Shown: positions 16,977 through 26,443, counted from the first letter of the stretch. The stretch: DNA of 64,000 nucleotides from CAVWDU01 sp963840725 (GCA_963840725.1 CAWIZY010000016.1:186001-250000), one strand, 5' to 3'. Numbers and translations are program-made. Notes: a model not told the origin generated them from the letters alone.

Positions 16977-17460
16977 AACCCTCCTCCCCCATGCTGACAA
17001 AAAATGCCAGCACCGCGACGGCGACCATATAGCGCTCAGCGGCCCCCAGCACCGCCCCGCCCAGCTCGGTCTGCCACTGCTGAAACCATGTTTCCGTAAT
17101 CAGAATAAAAACCCCGAACAACATGGCTAACATCACGCCACAGCCCAACAGGGCATAATACTTGGCGTGCTGGAAAGCCCTCGCATCAGCCGCTCTGGCG
17201 GACCACATCCGTTGCCCACCCAGCAGGCAGAGCACAGCGGTAGCGAACTTTGCCAGGGGGATTACTGACCAACAGAGCGTCACCAGCCAGGCCGACTCAA
17301 TCTTCTGCCACTCAGCGACACCTGTGGCGCCGGCACCGGCGACCACCTGTGCGACCAGCGCGGTGTCCGAGCTGTACTGAAGCAGGTTGTGGCAGCCGGC
17401 GATAAAAGCAAACAGACTCACCATCAGTATCATCACAATTTTAAGCGTCCGCATGGCCAT
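16975..17460 (-). CDS. DUF2165 family small integral membrane protein
   Basis: A 161-residue predicted inner-membrane protein with four hydrophobic segments (about 6-24, 58-80, 100-122 and 140-157). The pattern of an N-terminal helix followed by HNLLQYSSDTALVAQV fits DUF2165, a family of unknown function. An ATG two codons in (MRTLK) is an equally good start. It converges with the DUF6351 gene, so the two do not share a promoter. Confidence 0.8.
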   Translation of the reverse strand: MAMRTLKIVMILMVSLFAFIAGCHNLLQYSSDTALVAQVVAGAGATGVAEWQKIESAWLVTLCWSVIPLAKFATAVLCLLGGQRMWSARAADARAFQHAKYYALLGCGVMLAMLFGVFILITETWFQQWQTELGGAVLGAAERYMVAVAVLAFFVSMGEEG

Positions 17461-17508
17461 AGCGCCCGTTTCCTGTTATTGGTAGAACTCCTGAAGATGC
17501 CTCAGTCT

Positions 17509-17562
17509 AGGGCACCTGTGAACAATAGCAATGCGCTCAGGCTTTCAGAGCTGCCCTGGTAC
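17509..17562. repeat. Degenerate copy of a hairpin intergenic element
   Basis: Starting GGGCACCTGTGAACAATAGC and running into ATGCGCTCAG, this matches the first 32 bases of the element at 36732-36791 at about 27 positions, with one gap. Both copies are preceded by CTA. The right half here is decayed. No transposase is near. Confidence 0.6.
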
Positions 17563-17690
17563 GAAAGCCGACGTGATAGCGGTATGCGGCACAGACCCGG
17601 CAATCGACCACGACAGGCGGCACCGGGTCGCAGACAAGTTCACCGCTATGGGTCATACTGAGATCTGGACTCAGAGAGGGGAACCAAAGC

Positions 17691-18068
17691 ATGGCAACAG
17701 CACCCGACAACTTCACACTACTGCATAGCGGTGAGCGCATTGGCACCTCCCTGCTCGAAAGTGGCGATCCCGAGTCTGGTGCCGTGTCCGGCGTGTTCGC
17801 CAACGTGGGCGGCCCTACAGCACTGTCCAGATGGTTAATGAGCGTGGGCGGCGCGGAGGACGAGGGGGCTTTTTTCGTTACCATGGACGCTGATTTCGAG
17901 CTGCAAAACAGCAGCGGTGATAGCCTCAGTTTTGGTGAGGGGACACTGATTGCGGTGCCGGGGGCCGGGGAAGCCTTTGTGGAGTTTTCCGGCTTTTCCG
18001 CGGCAGACTATGACGCCCACTTTGCCAACCATATCGCGGCGATCACCGGCGGCTCCAACCCGGATTAA
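17691..18068 (+). CDS. Hypothetical protein, 125 residues
   Basis: Starts at ATG 17691 behind a strong AGAGGGGA ribosome-binding site. The protein is acidic, without signal peptide or membrane segment, rich in Gly, Ser and Ala, and probably a small beta/alpha fold (FFVTMDADFELQNSSGDSL, then LIAVPGAGEAFVEFSGF). I recognise no family. It precedes the TauD-type dioxygenase by about 100 bp on the same strand. Confidence 0.6.
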   Translation: MATAPDNFTLLHSGERIGTSLLESGDPESGAVSGVFANVGGPTALSRWLMSVGGAEDEGAFFVTMDADFELQNSSGDSLSFGEGTLIAVPGAGEAFVEFSGFSAADYDAHFANHIAAITGGSNPD

Positions 18069-18166
18069 GCGGCGACAACAACGCGGACAAAACTGTACCC
18101 GGGGATATAGCTGTTACGTGCTCGGCGGTGATAGACTCGCCGTCTGAGGACTCACGGCGATTACCC

Positions 18167-18991
18167 ATGTTAAAGATCACACCGCTTGCAGGCGCTCTGG
18201 GGGCAGAGGTCGATGGCCTTGATCTGTCTCAGGAACTCTCGGCCGATCACGTCGCGCGCCTGCGCGAGTTACTCAACGAGCACGAGGTGATTTTCTTTCG
18301 CGATCAGGACATCAGCCCGGCGCGGCAAAAGGCCCTGGCGCTATGCTTTGGCCCGCTACAGACCCACCCGGCCTACGCAACCGTCGAGGGCTTCCCGGAG
18401 ATCACCATCCTTGAGAGCACCGCCGACAAACCCACCCTGATCGAGGCCTGGCACTCGGACATGACCTTCCGGGAACACCCCCCCATGGGCACTCTGGTGA
18501 AGGCCGTGGTTACCCCGCCCCGGGGGGGCGATACCCTGTGGGCGAGCATGACGGCAGCCTATGAAGGACTGTCGCCCTCTATGCAGAATTTACTGCAGGG
18601 ACTCTCGGCGGAGCATGATTTTTCCTGGGGTTTCAAAGAGAGTCTGGCAGAGCCCGGGGGGCGCGAGCGTCTTGCGGACGCCGTTGCCGCCAACCCTCCG
18701 GTGCGGCATCCGGTTATCCGCGTCCATCCCGAAACCGGTAAAAAAGTCATCTTCGTAAATGCCTTGTTCACCACCCGTATCCACGGACTGAGCCGGTCGG
18801 AAAGCAAGGCGGTGCTGGCCTTCCTGTTTGAGCACGTCACCACACCCGAGTACACGGTCAGGTTCCGCTGGGCACCCCACAGCATCGCCATTTGGGACAA
18901 CCGCAGCACCCAGCATAAACCGGTCAACGATTACTTTCCCGCCCACCGGCAGTTGCAACGCATTACCATAGAAGGTGACAGACCTTACTGA
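18167..18991 (+). CDS. TauD/TfdA family Fe(II)/2-oxoglutarate dioxygenase
   Basis: A 274-residue cytosolic dioxygenase of the TauD/TfdA family, which hydroxylates sulfonates, phenoxyacids or related carboxylates using 2-oxoglutarate. The iron ligands are H96 and D98 in AWHSDMTF and H250 in STQHKPVNDY; R265 in QRITIEGD is the expected 2-oxoglutarate-binding arginine, 15 residues after the histidine. ATG 18167 is chosen because the family usually begins with the short strand KITPLAGALGAEV. No taurine transporter is adjacent, so the substrate cannot be assigned. Confidence 0.9.
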   Translation: MLKITPLAGALGAEVDGLDLSQELSADHVARLRELLNEHEVIFFRDQDISPARQKALALCFGPLQTHPAYATVEGFPEITILESTADKPTLIEAWHSDMTFREHPPMGTLVKAVVTPPRGGDTLWASMTAAYEGLSPSMQNLLQGLSAEHDFSWGFKESLAEPGGRERLADAVAANPPVRHPVIRVHPETGKKVIFVNALFTTRIHGLSRSESKAVLAFLFEHVTTPEYTVRFRWAPHSIAIWDNRSTQHKPVNDYFPAHRQLQRITIEGDRPY

Positions 18992-19010
18992 AGCCAGTCG
19001 GTGACGGTGG

Positions 19011-19640
19011 TCAAAATCCCTTGCCCACTGCCACCCCGATCACCCACACGTCTTCACCATCGACCAGGTCCACGTTTACTACTGGAGTGATATCCCAGCC
19101 ACCGCCCAGGAGAAACTCATAGCCAGCGCTGAAGCGCAGCAATGCCTCGTCGCCCTCCTCGCTGCTCTCCACCCCCGGGGCAACACCCAGTCGCCAGGGT
19201 CCGGTGCGGTAGTAAAAAGGCACGGCGGTCACCCAGAAGTCGGCGTCACCGAAAGTATGTTCGACGATCAAGCCGCTGCTGAAGTGGTCGCTGAAACGCC
19301 GTTCATACTCGATCCCGAGTGCCGTAGCATTCTCACGCCGACCTTCGTGGGTCATACCCAGAAACACGCCGAGTATGTTCTTGTGTGTCTCGTGCTCGCC
19401 CTCGTGATGACCTTCGTGCTCGCCCTCGTGATGACCTTCGTGCTCGCCCTCGTGATGACCTTCGTGCTCACCTTCGTGCTCACCGTCGTGCTCACCGACA
19501 TGGGCGGCTTCAACCCCGCTAGCCGGGTGCCCTTCATCGTGGTGGTCGATCTGCGCAAAGGCCTGCGAAGCGGTGAGTACAAAGAGTAAAGTAAACGTCT
19601 GGCTCAGAGCACCCGGCGTCCCTGTTGTTCTTGTTATCAT
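19011..19640 (-). CDS. Exported beta-rich protein with His/Glu-rich repeat segment
   Basis: A 209-residue protein from ATG 19640. A signal peptide ends at about QAFA. The first mature 60 residues are almost only His, Glu, Gly and Asp, built on the 8-residue repeat GEHEGHHE, a likely Zn/Ni/Cu-binding or metal-buffering tail. The remaining 110 residues are alternating beta strands (ALGIEYERRFSDHFSSGLIV, GPWRLGVAPGVE, VWVIGVAVGKGF) with a terminal Phe, typical of small outer-membrane barrels. The repeat is encoded by near-perfect DNA copies, so its length may vary between strains. No metal transporter is adjacent. Confidence 0.75.
   Translation of the reverse strand: MITRTTGTPGALSQTFTLLFVLTASQAFAQIDHHDEGHPASGVEAAHVGEHDGEHEGEHEGHHEGEHEGHHEGEHEGHHEGEHETHKNILGVFLGMTHEGRRENATALGIEYERRFSDHFSSGLIVEHTFGDADFWVTAVPFYYRTGPWRLGVAPGVESSEEGDEALLRFSAGYEFLLGGGWDITPVVNVDLVDGEDVWVIGVAVGKGF
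19395..19466. repeat. 24-bp coding tandem repeat
   Basis: Three perfect 24-bp copies of CTCGCCCTCGTGATGACCTTCGTG, flanked by 12-bp half-units to about 19490, encode the GEHEGHHE repeats on the minus strand. The period keeps the frame, so gain or loss would change only the number of His-rich units. Confidence 0.9.
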
Positions 19641-19993
19641 CTGTTTAAAACCCTTATAAAATATTGAGCTGCCCCCTGTTGCCAGCCTCGCTGGCAGTCC
19701 GACTCGAAGCGCTGATTCTATTTCCGTTTCCGTTTCCGTTTCCGACACGGTCACAACAGCTTAGCATTAAATAAAAAAAATCGGTCGCAGCGGTGGGCGG
19801 CACAGGCACCCGGTACGAGCCGGAGAGCAGAGAGAGAGCAACAGGAGTGCAGCGAAGGCCGACTGAGAGACTGCGTCAACGCAGGCACCGATCAGCCAGC
19901 TGGTAATGGGCGGACCAGAAGGTAAAGTGCGAGCGGCTGCCCTCCTGCAGTATCGCGTGCAGTATCGCGACCGAGAAACAAGTGCTGTCCGCG
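19641..19993. other. 353-bp spacer with a hexanucleotide repeat
   Basis: Lies upstream of the His-rich protein and downstream of the molybdenum hydroxylase, both on the minus strand. It holds four copies of TTTCCG at 19721-19744 and an A-run near 19771-19780. Short minus-strand frames occur at 19760-19990, but I recognise nothing in them. Confidence 0.5.
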
Positions 19994-22261
19994 TCAGGCC
20001 AGGCGTTGGTCTCCAATGGGCAGCGCCCGAATCCGTTTGCCGGTCGCCGCGAAAATCGCGTTGGTCAGAGCGGGCGCCAGCGGCGAGATCGGGGGCTCCC
20101 CAACGCCGGAAGGCGGGTGGGGGCTATCGACGATATGCGTGTCCACCACCCGCGGGGCATCTGCCAACCTTGCCAGCGGGTAATTGTGAAAGTTGCTTTG
20201 CTGGATGCGACCGTCCTGCAAGCTGATCGCGAGACGCAGGGCGGTACTCAGGCCGTCGTGCACGCCGCTCTCCATCTGGGCAATGACGTGGTTCGGGTTG
20301 ACCACCAGCCCACAGTCGATGGCGCCGACCACACGGTCGACCTTGAGTCTGCCCTCCTCTACGGTCACCTCCACCACATGGGCGGCATAGCCGCCGAAGG
20401 TGAAGTGCCCGGCAATGCCCCGGCCACGATTGCCGGAAAGTTTCTCACTCCAGCCGGCCTTGTCGGCGGCCAGCCGCAGCACGCCGGCCAGCCTGCCGGG
20501 GTCGAAGACAGGCCCGCCGTGCTGCTCGTAAGGCAGCTCCCGGCTCTCGCCCAGCAGTGCCAGCTGGTAGTGCAAGGGGTCCTCGCCGGCCCGGGCCGCC
20601 AGTTCATCGATAAAGCTCTGCACCGCAAACGCGTTAGCGCAATGGGCCGGTGCTCGCCAGGAACCCCGTGGCACACCGGATTGCATGGGGTAGTACTGTA
20701 ACTGCACATTGGGCACCAGCCGCCGCGGCGGATCGTCGGGATAGAGTTCTGCCTCCCACATTTTGTCTTGCGCCACGTTGGCACGCCGGTAGTACTTGGA
20801 GGGGCTGGCCAACTGGTGCCGCCAGGCGGTGATCCCGCCCTCGGCATCGGTGCCTGCAGTGAGTCGATGCAGTCCACAGGGGCGATAGAAGTCGTGGCGC
20901 AGATCATCCTCCCGAGTCCACTGAAGTTTTACCGGCCGCTTCACCGCCATGGCAATGAGGGTGGCCTCGGCGACATAGTCAACAGACAGACGACGGCCGA
21001 AGCCACCGCCGAGTCGGGTCATCTCCACCGAGATGGTGAGGCGGTCCAGCCCGGTAAGTTTACTGACCATTCGCGAGGCCGCGGAGGGCATTTGCACCGG
21101 GGCGATTACCCGGGCGCCGTCCTCGCGAACATCCACGACGCAGCACTGGGGCTCCATGGGCGCATGGGAGACATAGGGTACAAAATACTCCGCTGTGACC
21201 ACCGAATCCGCTGCATCCAGGGCCGCATTGACATCACCGTCATTCAATACCTGCTGCCCCGGCTGCTCCATCGCGCTGGTCATCTGCTTGCGCAGTGAGG
21301 CCGTTGACTCGGTGGCGTGGGGCCCGCGATCCCACTCTATCCCAAGCGCTTTGCGGCCCTGAAATGCGGCCCAGGTGGAATCGGCCACCACCGCTACACC
21401 ACTGGCGAGCACGGTATAGGGCTCACCCACTGCCGGACCCTCGACCGGGACGATAGCGATCACACCCGGGACCTTGCGCGCAGCACTGGCATCCAGGTTT
21501 GCCAGGCTGCCGTCGTGCCAGGGGCAACGCTCCACCGAGGCGTAGACCTGACCGGGCAGTTCCGCGTCGATACCGAACTGCGCCTTGCCGGTGACAATGT
21601 CTTGCGCATCTATCACCTGTTGCGGGAAGCCGATGATGCGAAAATCCTTCGGGTCCTTCAAAGGCGGCGGCTCGTCCGGCAGGGGCAACCGGGCAGCGCG
21701 GTCGGCTAATTCCCCGTAGCGCAGCCGCCGGCCGGTGGGGCTGTGGATCACACACCCCGGCTCCGTCACCAGCTCACTCAGCGGCGCACCCCACTGCGCG
21801 GCGGCCGCCAGCAGTAGCAGGTGCCGGGCGGTGGCACCGGCCTCGCGCAGCGGTTGCCATCCCTCGCTCACACTGGTGCTGCCGCCGGCGCCCTGACCCA
21901 CATGCAGCCATGACATATTGCCCTCGGCATCGCGCTTGATGCCCAGAGGCATCTGCTCGACAGTGACCGCGCTCCACTCTACATCCAGTTCCTCGGCAAT
22001 CAGCATCGGTAGCGACGTCTTTACCCCCTGACCCATTTCCGGATTAGGTGAGCCAATGATTACCCGCCCGTCCGGCTGGATACGCACCAGGTAAGCGAGG
22101 TGGGGTTGCACCGGCTCCCCCAGGGAGCCGGCCACGCTGGCTGGCTTATCCGCCGGGCGACCAGATTTGTCATCGCTGCGTCCCGGCAGGCTGACGCCCA
22201 GCACCAAACCGCCGGCGGCGCTAGCCCCGGCCCTGATGAAGTGACGGCGATTCAGGCGCAT
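19994..22261 (-). CDS. Tat-exported molybdenum hydroxylase large subunit (isoquinoline 1-oxidoreductase beta-like)
   Basis: A 755-residue xanthine-oxidase-family molybdopterin-binding subunit. It begins with a twin-arginine signal (NRRHFIRAG, then a hydrophobic stretch), so the complex acts in the periplasm. GGGFGRRLSVDYV, GSPNPEMGQG and the C-terminal GVGEPPISPLAPAL, holding the catalytic molybdenum-site glutamate, identify the isoquinoline 1-oxidoreductase/aldehyde oxidase beta type, which hydroxylates N-heterocycles or oxidises aldehydes. Its ATG shares one base with the stop of the 2Fe-2S subunit gene (TGATG), so the two are co-translated. Electrons probably pass to a cytochrome c. Confidence 0.9.
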   Translation of the reverse strand: MRLNRRHFIRAGASAAGGLVLGVSLPGRSDDKSGRPADKPASVAGSLGEPVQPHLAYLVRIQPDGRVIIGSPNPEMGQGVKTSLPMLIAEELDVEWSAVTVEQMPLGIKRDAEGNMSWLHVGQGAGGSTSVSEGWQPLREAGATARHLLLLAAAAQWGAPLSELVTEPGCVIHSPTGRRLRYGELADRAARLPLPDEPPPLKDPKDFRIIGFPQQVIDAQDIVTGKAQFGIDAELPGQVYASVERCPWHDGSLANLDASAARKVPGVIAIVPVEGPAVGEPYTVLASGVAVVADSTWAAFQGRKALGIEWDRGPHATESTASLRKQMTSAMEQPGQQVLNDGDVNAALDAADSVVTAEYFVPYVSHAPMEPQCCVVDVREDGARVIAPVQMPSAASRMVSKLTGLDRLTISVEMTRLGGGFGRRLSVDYVAEATLIAMAVKRPVKLQWTREDDLRHDFYRPCGLHRLTAGTDAEGGITAWRHQLASPSKYYRRANVAQDKMWEAELYPDDPPRRLVPNVQLQYYPMQSGVPRGSWRAPAHCANAFAVQSFIDELAARAGEDPLHYQLALLGESRELPYEQHGGPVFDPGRLAGVLRLAADKAGWSEKLSGNRGRGIAGHFTFGGYAAHVVEVTVEEGRLKVDRVVGAIDCGLVVNPNHVIAQMESGVHDGLSTALRLAISLQDGRIQQSNFHNYPLARLADAPRVVDTHIVDSPHPPSGVGEPPISPLAPALTNAIFAATGKRIRALPIGDQRLA

Positions 22262-22758
22262 CAAACGCTCCCATCCCCGGCGGGCTCAACCACCCCAACG
22301 GTACTGGCTCGACGAATTTCCACCGCGCGCACAATGGCCTTGCGCACCCGCGCATACGTGCCGCAACGGCACAGATTGGTTTGGTATTTTTCGATCTCTT
22401 CCGGCCCCGGGTCGGGGACCCGTTCCAGCCAGTCCGCCGCCGCCATTATCTGGCCGGTCTGACAGTACCCGCACTGGGACACATCTTCTTCTATCCAGGC
22501 CTGTTGCACCGGGTGCAATCCAGCTGCGCCCAGGCCCTCAATGGTGCGCACCCGCTGCCCGGTGACGGCGCTCACCGGTGTCACACAGGAACGCACGGCG
22601 CGATCGCCCAGATGCACCGTGCACGCACCACACAATCCCGCGCCACAACCGAACTTGGTACCCTGCAAGCCCGCGTGATCCCGCAACACCCAGAGCAAAG
22701 GCGTATCCGGATCACCCGCAAATTCAAAGGATGCGTTATTCAGCGTGAACCTTGTCAT
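22261..22758 (-). CDS. 2Fe-2S subunit of the molybdenum hydroxylase (isoquinoline 1-oxidoreductase alpha-like)
   Basis: A 165-residue small subunit with two [2Fe-2S] centres. The plant-ferredoxin-type cluster uses C38, C43, C46 (GCGAGLCGAC) and C58. The second, helical cluster uses C96, C99, C130 and C132 (CGYCQTGQ and NLCRCGTY). It transfers electrons from the molybdenum subunit encoded immediately downstream with a one-base overlap. It has no signal of its own and is presumably exported with its Tat-bearing partner. Confidence 0.93.
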   Translation of the reverse strand: MTRFTLNNASFEFAGDPDTPLLWVLRDHAGLQGTKFGCGAGLCGACTVHLGDRAVRSCVTPVSAVTGQRVRTIEGLGAAGLHPVQQAWIEEDVSQCGYCQTGQIMAAADWLERVPDPGPEEIEKYQTNLCRCGTYARVRKAIVRAVEIRRASTVGVVEPAGDGSV

Positions 22759-23177
22759 GTGATGTCACCTCTCATTGCCATCAGCCTAGTTGAGAGTGGC
22801 AGGGCCGACAATTGCGCAACCACTGCAGTTGCGACAAGCCGAGTGAATCACGGGACCGGTTGTTGCCATTGAGCTGTAATGACACCGCGGCACAGCAGAC
22901 GCTGAAGCGGGGCTTCAGTCTGAGGCAATCCTGTGGTAGCGTGCCCCTGAAGTGATAATCCAGCATGCGGGGCGTAATACGCCGTAGGCGCAACAGACGC
23001 AATACGCAATACGCAATACGCAATACGCAATACGCAATACGCAATACGCAATACGCAATAAAAAGGAGAGCACTAACACGAGAAAACCCCGCTTGAAAAC
23101 GGCGCCGCAATGCCACTTTTCCCAGCGATGCAAGACGCAAGAACCAGACTATAAAAATACTCATAATGGAGCACCCA
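22759..23177. promoter_or_regulatory. 419-bp divergent spacer before the TonB receptor
   Basis: Separates the molybdenum hydroxylase operon (minus) from the TonB receptor (plus) and must hold both promoters. It contains the 7-bp repeat array at 22997-23059, an AAAAAGGAGAG tract right after it, and a GGAG ribosome-binding site at 23168-23171 for the receptor. No clear -35/-10 pair can be picked with confidence. Confidence 0.4.
22997..23059. repeat. 7-bp tandem repeat, nine perfect copies
   Basis: Nine uninterrupted copies of ACGCAAT end about 118 bp before the TonB receptor ATG. A perfect heptamer array is expected to slip during replication. It lies in the likely promoter or leader of the receptor, where changes in copy number alter spacing. 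Confidence 0.95.
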
Positions 23178-25644
23178 ATGAAGACTTCACCCGCCTTCTC
23201 TCTGACAGCAATCGCCCTCGGCCTTGCCGTCGCCCAGCAGTCCGCCGCCCAACAGCTCGAGGAGGTCGTTGTCACCGCCCAGCAACGGACCGAATCCATG
23301 CCAGGACGTACCTATCTCCATGGTCGCCATGAGTGGTGCTGCGATCAATGAACAGGCCATCACCAAGATGGAAGACTTCACCATGAATATGCCGGCGGTA
23401 ACGGTGGCACAGAACCCGATCGGCAATTTTCTGTTTATCCGCGGGGTGGGCACAGCGGGCACCAACCAGGGTATTGAGCAATCAGTAGCCATCTTCCACG
23501 ATGGTATTTTCATGGGCCGACACCAGTTGTCCCGGGCCCCGTTTATGGACCTGAATCGCATCGAGGTGCTGCGCGGCCCCCAGAGTATTTTGTTTGGCAA
23601 AAACACCATCGGCGGCGCGCTCAGTGTGCACACCGCCAAACCCACTGACGAACTGGAAGGCTCCATTCAGGGCCTCTACGGAACTGACGGCGAGCAAGAA
23701 ATCAATGCAGTGATCTCCGGGCCCATCACCGATAACCTGCGCGGCCGACTGGCCTACCGGGGTTACCAACTCGATGGTTACCTCGAAAACGAGATGACCG
23801 GCAACGATGCCCCGGAACGGGATGATCAGACCCTGCGCCTGTCTCTGGCCTGGGACGTGACTGATACGATTTTCGTTAACGCCAAGTGGGAGAGCAGCGA
23901 GTTCGAACAAACCGAATCCATCACCCAGCTGGGCACCTTTGCCGACGTGCCTTATAACGCCAATGCGGCCCAGATCACGGCACTCACCCGCGCCTCTGTG
24001 GCCTTTGCAACCGGCGGCGACGGCATAGAAAAACTGGATGACAAACGCGCGGTGGTCAACGACGGTGGCGCAATCCTGACCGCCCTGGGGGTTGTCCCCG
24101 AGGGCACCCCGGGGTTCCCGGACCTTGAGGAAGGCAGCGACAACCGGATGGATGTCGGCCACCTCAACATCGAATTCATGCTCGGCGAGCACACCCTGAC
24201 TCTGCTCACTGGTTACGCCCAGTACGACTACGAGGATGTCTGTGACTGCGACTTCTCGGCCCTGCCCTTTATTCAGGTGGACGCGGAAGAGGACTACGAG
24301 CAGTTCAGCCAGGAGATCCGCATCGCCTCCCCAACCGGTGGAACCTTTGAGTACATCGGCGGGCTTTATTACCATCAGGCAGATTTGTACTACCGTTCCA
24401 GGGAGGCCTTCGGCACCGCGGCCTTCGGTGCGCCCAACGTCACCCGGGACTACGACTTTGACCAGGACCAGGAACTCTGGGCCGTATTCGGCTCGCTCAC
24501 CTGGAACTTTACCGACCGGATGCGCGGCACCCTGGGCCTGCGTTACTCCGACGAAGAAAAAGAGGTGGACCGCAAGCTGGACAAGCAGTTCACCGGCGGC
24601 TGGGACTTCGGCCCCGCCATCGGCCAGCCCCCGGGCATCTTTGTTTATGGCAGCAGCTCCGAGGAATATGACCGTTTTGAACAGGAGCTGCCACCGGTGG
24701 CCGCGGCGGTCGACGCCGGGGTGTGGAACGACACCGGTTTTCTCGGCACTTACGAGCACCAGTTCAATGGTCGTCAGCGGGACGAGAGCTTCGTAGACTG
24801 GTACGTGAACCTCGAATTTGATCTCGGTGATGACACCCTGATGTATGCCACCGCCTCCACCGGGATCAAAGGTGGCGGCTTCGATGCCCGTTTCCTGAAG
24901 GAATCCGACACCCCCCGTGCCCAGCAGTTTGAGTATGAGGAAGAAGAGGCACTGGCCTTTGAACTGGGGGTCAAGACAACGCTGCTGGACGGGATGATGC
25001 GCTTCAATGCGGCGATTTTCCGCACCGAGGTTGACGGCATGCAGGTGAGCATCTTTGACGGTGCCACCGGTTTTGTTGTCACCAATGCGGCGGAGGTTCT
25101 GTCCCAGGGCTTTGAGGCCGATATGCAGTGGGCAGCCACTGAGAACCTGACCATCAGCGCTGCGGGTACCTATCTGGATTCGACCTACGACAGCTGGGAC
25201 ACGGCACCCTGCTGGGCTAACCAGTTGGTTGACCCCAGCCACCCCGACTACACCCCCGGCTGTGTCAATGGCCTGCGGGACGCATCGGGCGAAAACACCC
25301 AGTTCTCTCCGGAATGGGCGTTTAACCTGAACCTCGATTACTCGCTGCCCATCGGTAACACGATGGAGGCGCGGGGCATCCTCAATGTGAACTACTCAGA
25401 CGAGTTCGCTACGGTGGGTGACCTGGATCCGGTGATTGGTTTACAGGACAGCTTCACCATGGTCGACCTGCGCCTGGGTCTGGGTGCGATGGACGGTCGC
25501 TGGGAGGTAGCCCTGATCGGCAAGAACCTCACCGATGAGGAAGTAGGCTACAACAATAACGACCAGCCTCTCGCCAACGGCAACGGCTTCAATTCGCTGG
25601 TGCGCTTGCGCTCTTACGCGCTGCAGGGCACCTACCGATTCTGA
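23178..25644 (+). pseudogene. TonB-dependent receptor with a 1-bp frameshift near the N-terminus
   Basis: About 820 residues of an outer-membrane TonB-dependent receptor. Frame 1 from ATG 23178 encodes the signal peptide and the start of the plug, including LEEVVVTAQQRTESM. Frame 2 continues QDVPISMVAMSGAAINEQAI, the plug (FIRGVGTAG, LNRIEVLRGPQSILFGKNTIGG) and the full barrel to the terminal aromatic ALQGTYRF. Removing one C at 23301/23302 rejoins ESM and QDVPIS exactly as in homologues. The rest is free of stops, so the lesion is recent, an error, or a switchable site. The adjacent molybdenum hydroxylase may handle the imported substrate, which is unknown. Confidence 0.88.
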
Positions 25645-25719
25645 GTCGTCGGGCCGTTTTCCGCCCCGGTCAGCGGGCCGGGCTTCTGTGCAGATCGGGG
25701 CGTAACGCGGAGTGAGTTG

Positions 25720-26394
25720 ATGCGAGCCTATGCCAATGATCTGCGCAGCCGTCATGACGTGGTCAACACCCTGCGCGCGCTGGGCGATAAGCAACTCAAC
25801 CGGGGCACAGCGGGCAATGTCTCGACTCGTACCGGCACCGGCATGCTGGTCACTCCGACCGGTGTGCCGCCAGCGCATCTAACGCCCGAACAGGTGGTGC
25901 ATCTCTCGCTGGACGGACAGGTCGACCCCGGGCAACTCAAACCCTCCAGTGAGTGGCAGATGCATGCAGACCTCTACCGGGCACGAGGGGACGTCGCCGC
26001 TATCGTACACTGCCACTCGCCCTACGCCACCATGCTGGCCTGTGCTCACAAGCCCATTCCCGCCATGCACTACATGGTCGCCGCTGCCGGCGGCGACTGT
26101 ATACCCCTTGCGGATTACGCGCGTTTTGGCAGCCCGGCCCTGTCGGCGGCAGCCGTTGCCGCATTGCGCCAGACCCGGGCCTGCCTGTTGGCCAACCACG
26201 GCCAGATTGCGCTGGGCACCGACCTGGCCGACGCCCTCAAGCTCGCTGAGCTGGTAGAGGAACAGGCCCAGGTCTATTGGGGCACCCTGGCCATCGGTGG
26301 CCCGGTTCTGCTGGATCGGCGTCAGATGCAGGAGGTAGCTGCCGCCTTCGCAGATTATGGGCAGCAAGGCGGCGCTGCAGACGAGAGCCACTGA
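25720..26394 (+). CDS. Class II aldolase/adducin family protein
   Basis: A 224-residue zinc aldolase of the fuculose-phosphate aldolase/ribulose-phosphate epimerase type. The metal ligands are H97 and H99 (HCHSPYA) and H160 (ANHGQIALG), and E78 (SSEWQMH) is the catalytic base. The N-terminal NRGTAGNVSTR phosphate loop suggests a phosphorylated sugar or sugar acid substrate. ATG 25720 is used, with GGAG seven bases upstream. It begins 75 bp after the TonB receptor on the same strand and could be co-transcribed. No sugar kinase is nearby, so the exact reaction is open. Confidence 0.9.
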   Translation: MRAYANDLRSRHDVVNTLRALGDKQLNRGTAGNVSTRTGTGMLVTPTGVPPAHLTPEQVVHLSLDGQVDPGQLKPSSEWQMHADLYRARGDVAAIVHCHSPYATMLACAHKPIPAMHYMVAAAGGDCIPLADYARFGSPALSAAAVAALRQTRACLLANHGQIALGTDLADALKLAELVEEQAQVYWGTLAIGGPVLLDRRQMQEVAAAFADYGQQGGAADESH

Positions 26395-26443
26395 GCATTC
26401 CGCCATCGATGGCCGGTTACCGGCCGCCGGCACTGGTCACAAT

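Noticed and set aside
22997..23059. CRISPR-like array
   Set aside because: The units are contiguous heptamers without spacers, and no cas genes are present.
23482..25242. Minus-strand frame of 586 codons inside the TonB receptor
   Set aside because: Exact shadow of a well-recognised receptor; no motifs of its own.
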